Shown here piece by piece: positions 1-5,660 of a DNA stretch of 7,310 bases (position 1 is the stretch's first letter; the number at the start of each line of letters is the position of its first letter). The stretch comes from an uncultured Desulfobacterales bacterium (lineage in GTDB: Bacteria; Desulfobacterota; Desulfobacteria; Desulfobacterales; UBA11574), in the NCBI GenBank assembly GCA_937925895.1, contig CALANC010000069.1, positions 1 through 7,310 of the forward strand. The letters are read 5' to 3'. The notes under the pieces are model-generated. The model worked only from the letters and a program-made list of their open reading frames with translations. It had not been told where the DNA came from and ran no database searches. The translations under genes were made by a program, and so were the position numbers.

Positions 1-312
1 ACCGCAAGTTAAGTTTTCCAGGAAGATGTTAATTAATCGTTCACCCAAGTCTTTTCCTTTTTGGGCAAATAGCTTAAACCCTTTTGGAGTGAATGTGGCA
101 AACGTTTCTCTGGCGTGGGCCGGCGTAAATGCGATGGCCTTATCGATGCCGTCTAATGTGCTGATCTCGTTTATTCTGTCATTAATGAAACACCGGTAAA
201 GATCGGCCGCTTCCTCAAGGGTCAACTCGGGAAGAAAACGGGTTTTCACTCTTCCGGGAACGGGCGCCTTGGCAACCACGACCAATAATACCTTGTCTGA
301 TAATTTGTTCAT
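1..312 (-). CDS. DUF2064 / TIGR04282-type glycosyltransferase-like protein, N-terminal part (cut by window edge)
   Basis: Reading minus from the ATG at 312-310, the frame stays open for 104 codons to base 1, so only the N-terminal half is present. The start has the family signature: a hydrophobic strand (residues 7-13) followed by AKAPVPGRVKTRF (14-26), the phosphate/nucleotide-binding loop of GT-A-like DUF2064 proteins. Later, QKGKDLGERL (about 84-93) matches the second conserved block. Members have a CofC/GT-A-like nucleotidyltransferase fold; those in some clusters are labelled arsenosugar biosynthesis glycosyltransferases, but the reaction is not firmly established. The start is supported by GGAG (323-320) seven bases upstream. 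The ATG directly abuts the TAA of the preceding radical SAM gene (315-313), implying co-transcription and probably coupled translation. Neither radical SAM neighbour looks like ArsS, so the arsenosugar name should not be carried over. Confidence 0.88.
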   Translation of the reverse strand, partial: MNKLSDKVLLVVVAKAPVPGRVKTRFLPELTLEEAADLYRCFINDRINEISTLDGIDKAIAFTPAHARETFATFTPKGFKLFAQKGKDLGERLINIFLENLTCG

Positions 313-1320
313 TTAAAGACTCCAGAAAATCCCACAGCCCTGACAGCAGACAGGCGGTGTATCCGTTTGCCGTTGTTTGCGGAAGTTCGTATATTTTAAG
401 CCGTTCCAAATCTCTTCGAGAGGTGTAGCAAATACATTGCCCAAGATAATCGAAGAATAATAGGTGGTTGAGAATGGAGAAATACAGCAAGGAAGTACAT
501 GGCCATTGGCAGTTATGTACATGAGGGTAACCGGGCGATAACATTTCCGCCACGGTGCCAGTGAACGGGATTTTCCCTTCAAGCTGTCGGCAGGGGCGCA
601 AAGGCCGGAAGCATTGAACTCAACACCCAGCTCTTTGGCAAGGTTGTGGCTTTTTTGGATGAGTTCTATTGCTCCCTTATCCGAATCCACCAGGGAGCTG
701 TCCTGTTTTGCCAAGCCGTAGCCATCATCGTCCTGAAAGTAGACCAAGCGTTGAAGATAGACTTCGGCAACCCTTATATCAGCTGCTATTTTGATAAACT
801 CAGGAAGCTCGGCAATATTTTCGGTGGTCCCTAAAAACCAGAGTGATATTTTCGGGCGGTTTTTCCGGCGGACTTTCAGGGTATTTTCAAAGTGCTTCAG
901 ATTGGCAAGAATGCTGTCAAACGAATCGCTGCTGCGCATCTTCCGGTATCCTTCAGCAGAGGCGGCATCCAAGGAGATCCGCAATTCGTCGAGACCGGCG
1001 TTGATGAGATCGTGTTCCATTTTTTCATCAAGCAGGATCCCGTTGGAATTTAACATGACAAATACATCCTGTTTTTTGAGGTGGTGAATCATTTCCGGAA
1101 GCGCTTTATTCATAAGTGGTTCTCCAATTCCATGGAGCGCCGCCCGCTCCAGGTCCGGCAATTGATCGGTAATCATGATCAATTCTTCTAGAGAGATATC
1201 CCGTTCCAATTCCCAGTTGCCCCTATATTGTATACATCCCTTGCAGCGCAGATTACATTTATTTGTCGTTTCCACATATAGGTTTTTTGGAAGGGGTAAA
1301 TAATTTTCTTCAACCGACAT
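313..1320 (-). CDS. Radical SAM protein with C-terminal SPASM-like domain
   Basis: This 335-residue protein is a probable oxygen-sensitive cytosolic enzyme that cleaves S-adenosylmethionine with a 4Fe-4S cluster. The radical SAM motif is Cys22-x3-Cys26-x2-Cys29 in ETTNKCNLRCKGC, followed by the SAM-contacting HGIGEPL (63-69) and LNSNG (90-94). The C-terminal domain carries Cys260, the pair Cys278-Cys279 (ANGHVLPCC), the LGNVFATPLEEIWNG stretch common in SPASM proteins (293-307), and a terminal Cys325-Cys326-x2-Cys329 before IFWSL. This ligand set is shorter than the classical seven-cysteine SPASM, so it may bind a single auxiliary cluster. The start has AGAGGG ten bases upstream (1336-1331). 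It begins four bases after the stop of the other radical SAM gene and abuts the DUF2064 start, so the three form a tight unit. The substrate cannot be deduced; carbohydrate, lipid or peptide modification are all possible. Confidence 0.93.
   Translation of the reverse strand: MSVEENYLPLPKNLYVETTNKCNLRCKGCIQYRGNWELERDISLEELIMITDQLPDLERAALHGIGEPLMNKALPEMIHHLKKQDVFVMLNSNGILLDEKMEHDLINAGLDELRISLDAASAEGYRKMRSSDSFDSILANLKHFENTLKVRRKNRPKISLWFLGTTENIAELPEFIKIAADIRVAEVYLQRLVYFQDDDGYGLAKQDSSLVDSDKGAIELIQKSHNLAKELGVEFNASGLCAPADSLKGKSRSLAPWRKCYRPVTLMYITANGHVLPCCISPFSTTYYSSIILGNVFATPLEEIWNGLKYTNFRKQRQTDTPPVCCQGCGIFWSL
320..325 (-). promoter_or_regulatory. Ribosome binding site of the DUF2064 gene
   Basis: CTGGAG on the minus strand, with GGAG ending seven bases before the ATG at 312. 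It lies inside the last codons of the upstream radical SAM gene and fixes the start of the edge-truncated DUF2064 gene. Confidence 0.6.
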
Positions 1321-1324
1321 TAAA

Positions 1325-2326
1325 TTAAATCCCTCTGACTATTGTGGTGCAGATACTTCCGGTGCGAAGCGGTTTACCAGCTGAAGAGAAACGGCCATTG
1401 AGCCGGACTTTTTTCTTCTGATAGATCGGACAGTATGCATCCGGTTCTTCAAAGCGGTGGAGCAGTTTCCTTCTTGCGGCGCATCCGCCCCCACAATTTT
1501 GTACGTATTCACAAGCCTTACAAAACCGAGGTATGTAATGGGTTTGTTTAAACAACGGTGTTTCGAAAATGGTATCTTTTTGGTTTACCAGATCATCAAC
1601 GGTGAGGTCAGAATCAGGCCAGTAAACACATGCTTTCAATTTCCTGTCAGGCGTAACACGCATGCTCCGACCTCCGCATGGGGTGCCACTGAGGCCATTT
1701 GCCCCCAGAAACGTGTTTACCAGCGGTTCCGTGACAGAGATGATTTCGCTGCTGTCAAACAGGAGTTGATAGGCTTCCCAGTATTGTTCGAAACTTGGCA
1801 TATACGCTTCGGTGTACATTGGCTGATAGGCATTTACGCGAAAATCGGATCCGAATGAAGCGGCAAGTTTGGCGACGTCCCCCAGATCTTTATAATTCAG
1901 GTTCATAAGTACCGCCAATATAGACACCCGGATACCGAGCCGCCGGCATCGATCGATTCCCGCCATGACGGTCTGCCAATTTCCCTCACCGCGGAATTCA
2001 TCCTGACGGGCCTGATCCGGAAAATCGACGGAAAATTCTACGTCTCCAAAATATTGGAGCTCTTCGTCAGGCGTTATGGACAGGGTGTAACCGTTGGAAG
2101 CCAAAGTCAGTTTAATCTGCCTGCTATGCAGGAATTCCAGGATCTCAAAATATTCAGGGTTTAAGCCGTTTTCTCCGGTGCCGAAACCGATAGAACTGAT
2201 GTCTAAATTGTCGCAGACGCTTTGAATATCGGCCAGGGTCAGATTGTAAATTTTGTTTTGATCTCGATAGCAGTGAGCACAGTTTAAGTTACAATTGTTC
2301 GTCAGGCCTATTCCCAATGAAACCAT
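1325..2326 (-). CDS. Radical SAM/SPASM protein with complete seven-cysteine SPASM domain
   Basis: This is a 333-residue protein. The radical SAM motif is close to the N-terminus, Cys12-x3-Cys16-x2-Cys19 in TNNCNLNCAHCY, with GTGENGL (49-55) at the GGE position and ASNGY (76-80). The SPASM domain is textbook: Cys217, Cys233, then Cys269-x2-Cys272-x5-Cys278-x3-Cys282, and Cys299. This predicts two auxiliary 4Fe-4S clusters, as in anaerobic sulfatase-maturating enzymes and peptide maturases. A basic tail of about 34 residues (RLNGRFSSAGKPLRTG region) follows the last SPASM cysteine and carries one extra Cys326. The start is supported by GGAG (2337-2334) seven bases upstream. It is the first gene after the 366-base gap, so it may have its own promoter. 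Many SPASM enzymes modify small peptides, but no convincing precursor peptide gene is seen nearby, so the substrate is unknown. Confidence 0.93.
   Translation of the reverse strand: MVSLGIGLTNNCNLNCAHCYRDQNKIYNLTLADIQSVCDNLDISSIGFGTGENGLNPEYFEILEFLHSRQIKLTLASNGYTLSITPDEELQYFGDVEFSVDFPDQARQDEFRGEGNWQTVMAGIDRCRRLGIRVSILAVLMNLNYKDLGDVAKLAASFGSDFRVNAYQPMYTEAYMPSFEQYWEAYQLLFDSSEIISVTEPLVNTFLGANGLSGTPCGGRSMRVTPDRKLKACVYWPDSDLTVDDLVNQKDTIFETPLFKQTHYIPRFCKACEYVQNCGGGCAARRKLLHRFEEPDAYCPIYQKKKVRLNGRFSSAGKPLRTGSICTTIVRGI
1331..1336 (-). promoter_or_regulatory. Ribosome binding site of the second radical SAM gene
   Basis: AGAGGG on the minus strand, ten bases before the ATG at 1320. It overlaps the last codons of the upstream radical SAM gene (stop 1327-1325), consistent with one polycistronic message. 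Confidence 0.45.
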
Positions 2327-2333
2327 GTTGTCG

Positions 2334-2337
2334 CTCC
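2334..2337 (-). promoter_or_regulatory. Ribosome binding site of the first radical SAM gene
   Basis: GGAG on the minus strand, seven bases before the ATG at 2326. An ATG partly overlapping it (2340-2338) is in another frame and is not the start. Confidence 0.55.
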
Positions 2338-2393
2338 ATAAAAATGATGTTCATAGTTTTGTTCTTCTATCCGGAACCAAACCTGGTAAGCAT

Positions 2394-2626
2394 TCAGGAG
2401 GTAGCCAAAATTCGTTTCACTCGGGTGTCTCCGTCGCTGGTCATTTCAATTGTTTAGCAGCGGGGGCATTCCTTCCCCCTCCGCATTCCATCCTTCGCTG
2501 CGCTCAGGATGGCTGCGGTCTCCCCCACAGCTAAACCAATGAAATGACGAAGCGACTCCGCCAACCCGCCTGCCATGCAAGGCACGAGCGGGCAGGTATC
2601 GTTCAACGAAATTGGCTAGCCCCTGA
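2394..2626. repeat. Large imperfect palindromic element (nested inverted repeats, possible MITE or REP-type element)
   Basis: Nested inverted arms share one centre. The outer arms are 2394-2416 and 2605-2626: the left contains TAGCCAAAATTCGTT, and the reverse complement of the right contains TAGCCAATTTCGTT. The middle arms are 2434-2458 and 2530-2555: the left contains GTCATTTCAATTGTTTAGC and the right, reversed, CGTCATTTCATTGGTTTAGC. The inner hairpin is perfect: CCATCCT (2488-2494) and AGGATGG (2506-2512) around an 11-base loop. Runs of G (2462-2466) and C (2475-2479, 2522-2526) add further pairing. A smaller side hairpin lies at 2567-2596 (CCGCCTGCC facing GCGGGCAGG). Conserved symmetry over more than 200 bases without a transposase suggests a non-autonomous mobile or repeat element. 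No clear target-site duplication was found at its ends. In RNA it would fold strongly and could attenuate read-through into the radical SAM genes. Confidence 0.75.
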
Positions 2627-2692
2627 CTGCTTAAAAAAGCCTCTCTGTTCTGTAAATTACGGTCAAAATAGAGTGCCTAAACCCAATTGATG

Positions 2693-3376
2693 TTATCCTT
2701 TTTCAAAAAGATATTTTATGGGTACCAAAAACATATAATAGGTCGCCAGCACCGTTCCTTTCAACGTGCCGGTTACCTTGGATTCGCCAAGGCGTCTTCG
2801 GTAACGTATGGGGACACTTTGAATACGAAGGCCCCTGCGTGCGGCTTTAACGACCATTTCCACCGGCCATCCGTAGGTCATTTGCTCCATGTTAAGATTG
2901 AAAAGGGTTCGTGTTTTGATGGCACGGAATGATCCAATATCCGTTATGTTAATCCCGTATAGCAGACGCAGCAGAAAAACAATAAAGCGATTGCCCAGGC
3001 GGCCATGAATCGGCATGGAGCCTTTCTCAAGCACCCCCTGAATCCGACTACCGATTACCAGATCCGCTTGATCGGTTATTACGGGCCCGGCAATCATTTC
3101 CAGTTGCTTCGGATCATCGCTGCGATCACCATCTAAAAATACGAGGACATCTGAATCCCGGGCTGCCGTTGCTCCTGCAAAACAGGCGGATCCGTATCCG
3201 CGTCTGGTTTCAAGAACAACCCGAGCACCGGCAGCAGCCGCATTTTTGGCAGTGTTGTCGGTGGAGCCATTGTCCACCACGATGATGTCATGCAGGTAAT
3301 TTTTGGGCAATGCGTTGACCACCTCACCGATGGCTTGCTCTTCGTTGAGTGTCGGGATAACAACCGCAATTTTCAT
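2693..3376 (-). CDS. DPM1-like family 2 glycosyltransferase
   Basis: This is a 227-residue GT-A enzyme of the kind that transfers a sugar from a nucleotide donor, often to polyprenyl phosphate at the cytosolic face of the membrane. The motifs are in order: AVVIPTLNEE (4-13), the nucleotide site VVDNGSTDNT (33-42), ETRRGYGSA (56-64), the metal-binding DGD (82-84), DLVIGSR (105-111), GNR (128-130), TDIGSFRAI (145-153), YGWPVEMVVKA (168-178) and YRRRLGESKVTGT (192-204). It has no C-terminal membrane helices, only a short hydrophobic end. The frame is open further upstream to an ATG at 3454, but that adds 26 residues unlike the family and overlaps the DUF547 gene, so the ATG at 3376 is preferred. 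That leaves a 44-base intergenic stretch with a small perfect hairpin (3385-3397) and no strong Shine-Dalgarno. Donor and acceptor are unknown; the GT-C neighbour makes a polyprenol-phosphate sugar product plausible. Confidence 0.93.
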   Translation of the reverse strand: MKIAVVIPTLNEEQAIGEVVNALPKNYLHDIIVVDNGSTDNTAKNAAAAGARVVLETRRGYGSACFAGATAARDSDVLVFLDGDRSDDPKQLEMIAGPVITDQADLVIGSRIQGVLEKGSMPIHGRLGNRFIVFLLRLLYGINITDIGSFRAIKTRTLFNLNMEQMTYGWPVEMVVKAARRGLRIQSVPIRYRRRLGESKVTGTLKGTVLATYYMFLVPIKYLFEKG

Positions 3377-3420
3377 GTTTATCCGTTCCGAAGGAACCAC
3401 AGGCGTGAGCCCACGGACAA

Positions 3421-4194
3421 CTACTTCAGTGATCCTTGTGCATTCAGGGACCAATCATAATGAATGTAAGAAATCTTTGGGTTTCGATCTAAAAATTCCA
3501 AAGCTTGCTGGTTAAGGTACGGTTTTATAAAATTCATTATCGATCCGGATTTAGATTCAAAATCACCGGCAAACCAGTCGAACAGTTTTGAAAGATACAG
3601 CGTGTTTTCTGCGTAGTCGGTTTTGGTTCCGCGCAGGGAATTAATATATTTCCGGGTCTCTTCTTCCATCCTGGGTTGCAAATTTTCTTCGGTAAAAGCA
3701 ATTCGGGACAGCGGCGGACAGCTGGATGAAGCACAGATAATGGTGAAATGAATTCTTGGATCCTTGAATTGTTTTCTCAAAATTTCGTGTTCAATATCGT
3801 CCTGGCTTAATCGCTTGCCGGCGACGGTATGCTCTCGACTGGTAAAAAACTTGGTCGAGGTCCATACGCCGGGTATCAGCGTTTCACGCACACTTTTTTT
3901 TGGCTTCCATTTGATAACTTTATCAATTGTGACTGCATTGTAGGCGTTGATCCAGAAAGCCATCATTCCGTCCCGAGACATTTCTTCCGGTTTTGCGCTC
4001 TCAAGTGAATCCATATATGTTTTAAATGCCGGATCTCCGGCAACTCCGTTGTAGTCCACAAGTCCCTTATCATTGACGTATTTTTTCAGAATTTGGTCGA
4101 ACGTTGAATGGTCGAATGAAGCCGCAGCTTTTCCATGGCCTAATACGGAGGCCCAAATGAGGGCTAAAATCAAAATAAAGGTTTTTACTTTCAT
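3421..4194 (-). CDS. Exported DUF547 domain protein
   Basis: This 257-residue protein has a typical Sec signal peptide: a Lys-containing start, a hydrophobic core (about 5-19), and a likely cleavage near AAA-SF (about residue 25). The mature part is a DUF547 domain (Pfam PF04784) with its hallmarks: FWINAYNAVTIDKV (80-93), RIHFTIICASSSCPPL (147-162, including the paired cysteines 154 and 159), and the terminal YIHYDWSLN (243-251). DUF547 is widespread in bacteria and plants, and its biochemical function is not established; a papain-like or transglutaminase-like relationship has been suggested for the fold, but this sequence alone does not prove catalysis. It would act in the periplasm or outside the cell. 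Its place between two glycosyltransferase genes suggests a role in handling the exported glycan or lipid product. It has the strongest ribosome binding site in the window. Confidence 0.92.
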   Translation of the reverse strand: MKVKTFILILALIWASVLGHGKAAASFDHSTFDQILKKYVNDKGLVDYNGVAGDPAFKTYMDSLESAKPEEMSRDGMMAFWINAYNAVTIDKVIKWKPKKSVRETLIPGVWTSTKFFTSREHTVAGKRLSQDDIEHEILRKQFKDPRIHFTIICASSSCPPLSRIAFTEENLQPRMEEETRKYINSLRGTKTDYAENTLYLSKLFDWFAGDFESKSGSIMNFIKPYLNQQALEFLDRNPKISYIHYDWSLNAQGSLK

Positions 4195-4200
4195 TTTTTC

Positions 4201-4206
4201 ACCTCC
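4201..4206 (-). promoter_or_regulatory. Strong ribosome binding site of the DUF547 gene
   Basis: GGAGGT on the minus strand, six bases before the ATG at 4194. It is a near-consensus Shine-Dalgarno at ideal spacing and confirms the start at the signal peptide. It lies just downstream of the palindromic element that ends the GT-C gene. Confidence 0.85.
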
Positions 4207-4211
4207 ATCAG

Positions 4212-4293
4212 TTTTTTACTCTTCGCCCCTGAGTGCCCCAGGTCGCCTCGCCTGGCCTGACCGCCATCGGCTTTGCCTCAGGCGCGTGAAAAA
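4212..4293. repeat. Small GC-rich inverted-repeat element spanning the GT-C stop codon
   Basis: The arms CGCCCCTGAG (4224-4233) and CTCAGGCGCG (4277-4286) are inverted copies with one mismatch. T-rich and A-rich flanks (4212-4217 and 4289-4293) extend the symmetry imperfectly. Inside is a 5-base hairpin, CCAGG (4238-4242) and CCTGG (4251-4255). The interior is much more GC-rich than the flanking genes. The stop codon of the GT-C gene (4280-4278) lies in one arm, so the last residues of that protein appear to be encoded by the element. It may be a REP-like element, or a structured intercistronic segment controlling DUF547 expression. Confidence 0.55.
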
Positions 4294-5660
4294 TTCGGGT
4301 CAGGTACGGCCTTTTTAATGATATAACCGGTGCCAAGAAATGCAAACAGCGGCAGATATTCGACAACCAACACCCAGATAGGCATGATTCCCTGCGGCGA
4401 TACATATTTTAAATACGATAACGTAACGGTGATCGAAAACATAAGCCAGGCAACGCTCGGAAAAAACGATAAAAATGGGACGATCAAAATGACATACCAG
4501 GGATGAAGCGCCGCCGGCATGAAGATTATTAACAGACCCACCATAATATATGCAGACCGCACAACCTGAACGTTATGTTTTTCCCTAAAAAAGACGACCA
4601 AAGCGGCAGCCAGAAGAGCAACGACAAATAACAGTGAAAGCAGATAGTAATCCAACTCGGGGAATAATCCCATCAACAGGTATTTTACCACCAAGTTAAA
4701 ACTTTCAGATGGTTTATTTAGATAGGTAGGTAGAAACCCGAATATCTTTCGGCCGGCTGTTACATAGGGAAGGTAAAGCAGTACAAAGGTAGCGGAAAAG
4801 GTCAGGATCCCTTTGATTCTATCCACACGATTCAGAAAGGCGGCAAGCAATAGAGCCGGATATAGTTTAATTGCGCTGGAAAGCGCCAGCACTATAATTC
4901 CCGGCATTTTTCTTTTTATGGAATTCAAATAGAACGCCGTGACCATCAAAAATACGGTTATTCCCTCCAAATGACCGCTGTAGGCAATTTCAAAAATCAC
5001 CAGAGGATTCCAGGCATAGATAATCAGTCTCTCCATGTTAAATCCGTATGCTTTGAGCAAAGCGGTCAGCACCAGTAAGGTCAATATGTCAAAAAAGACA
5101 CTTATGCTTTTAAAACCAAAGACACTGTTTCCCACCATGAGGTAACAAATACGGAAAAACATCTGGGCCCCGGCTGGATAAAGGGTCGGATATTCTTTTC
5201 TGTTGAGTTTTGGGAAAATCAGATCGTCTCGCAACGTTTTAAGTTCATCCGCCGCCGGTGGATAGAAATAGGGGTTAATACCGCTTTGTTGCACGCGTCC
5301 GTCCCAGATATACCGGTACATGTCTTTTGAAAGGACAACGGGATCGGACGGGATCAGGAAGAACCTGAAAATAACGGCGAAAAATAAAATCAGGCCTATC
5401 AGGCGCCATGAATTTCCAATTTTCGCCTCCCTTTTTAAAATTAGGAAAACAGCGAGTAAATAAAGCACGCTTAAAAACAGGAACAGGCATACATAAAAGT
5501 GAATTCCCGTCCTAGTCAAAAATTGGGGAAAAAGCCTGTAGAATTTGAAGTTGAAAAGGTAAACAACTCCGGATATCGTTCCCAATCCGCCCAGAACAGC
5601 AAAGTTAGCTCTGGCGCTCAGCCGGTCTGGATTGTTATGATTTCGTTTTTCCATAACCAT
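4278..5660 (-). CDS. Polytopic GT-C glycosyltransferase (GT87/MptB-like mannosyltransferase type)
   Basis: This 460-residue integral membrane protein has about ten or more hydrophobic segments. The first periplasmic-type loop carries the catalytic-looking acidic motif SKDMYRYIWDGR (111-122), followed by GINPY (127-131) and YPTLYPAGAQMFF (157-169). Further family marks are AWNPL (216-220), SGHLEG (228-233), IKLYPALLLA (264-273) and the late ALHPWYV (384-390). These resemble GT-C enzymes that use polyprenol-phosphate sugars, such as bacterial mannosyltransferases; the sugar here is inferred only. Two starts are possible, Met1 (5660) and Met3 (5654), neither with a strong Shine-Dalgarno. Both lie within the last codons of the upstream glycosyltransferase gene (26-base overlap), so translational coupling is likely. 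The C-terminus (about 451-460, PDPNFSRA) is hydrophilic and ends inside an inverted-repeat element, so it may not be native. Confidence 0.88.
   Translation of the reverse strand: MVMEKRNHNNPDRLSARANFAVLGGLGTISGVVYLFNFKFYRLFPQFLTRTGIHFYVCLFLFLSVLYLLAVFLILKREAKIGNSWRLIGLILFFAVIFRFFLIPSDPVVLSKDMYRYIWDGRVQQSGINPYFYPPAADELKTLRDDLIFPKLNRKEYPTLYPAGAQMFFRICYLMVGNSVFGFKSISVFFDILTLLVLTALLKAYGFNMERLIIYAWNPLVIFEIAYSGHLEGITVFLMVTAFYLNSIKRKMPGIIVLALSSAIKLYPALLLAAFLNRVDRIKGILTFSATFVLLYLPYVTAGRKIFGFLPTYLNKPSESFNLVVKYLLMGLFPELDYYLLSLLFVVALLAAALVVFFREKHNVQVVRSAYIMVGLLIIFMPAALHPWYVILIVPFLSFFPSVAWLMFSITVTLSYLKYVSPQGIMPIWVLVVEYLPLFAFLGTGYIIKKAVPDPNFSRA

Larger units (their letters stand above)
2327..2692. other. 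Gene-free gap between the glycosyltransferase and radical SAM blocks
   Basis: This is the only gene-free stretch above 300 bases. About two thirds is the palindromic element. On the glycosyltransferase side, 2627-2692 is AT-rich and includes GCTTAAAAAAGC (2629-2640). That gives a run of six T on the minus strand, but only a weak 4-base stem, so it is not a convincing intrinsic terminator. On the radical SAM side, 2338-2393 (minus strand) holds a T- and A-rich leader in which TTGGTT and CTATGA could serve as a poor -35/-10 pair, but this is too weak to call a promoter. No RNA gene or riboswitch was recognised. Confidence 0.6.

Noticed and set aside
1457..1858. 133-codon plus-strand open frame
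   Set aside because: It lies entirely opposite the SPASM radical SAM gene, whose cysteine spacing is intact; it is an antisense shadow with no family signature.
313..2326. Arsenosugar biosynthesis locus (ArsS-like radical SAM)
   Set aside because: Both radical SAM proteins end in SPASM-type cysteine clusters and lack ArsS-like sequence; only the DUF2064 protein hints at that pathway.
2295..2534. 79-codon open frame on the plus strand across the radical SAM start and the palindrome
   Set aside because: It overlaps the well-supported radical SAM gene start, runs through half of the inverted repeat, has no recognisable domain and points against every other gene.
2394..2626. CRISPR array or attachment site
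   Set aside because: The repeats are inverted around one centre, not direct and regularly spaced, and no integrase or cas gene is nearby.
2629..2640. Possible intrinsic terminator after the DPM1-like gene
   Set aside because: There are six T on the minus strand, but the only stem is GCTT/AAGC made from the same run; it is too weak and not GC-rich.
3377..3454. N-terminal extension of the DPM1-like glycosyltransferase to the ATG at 3454
   Set aside because: It adds 26 residues before the canonical MKIAVVIPTLNEE start, overlaps the end of the DUF547 gene, and resembles nothing in the family.
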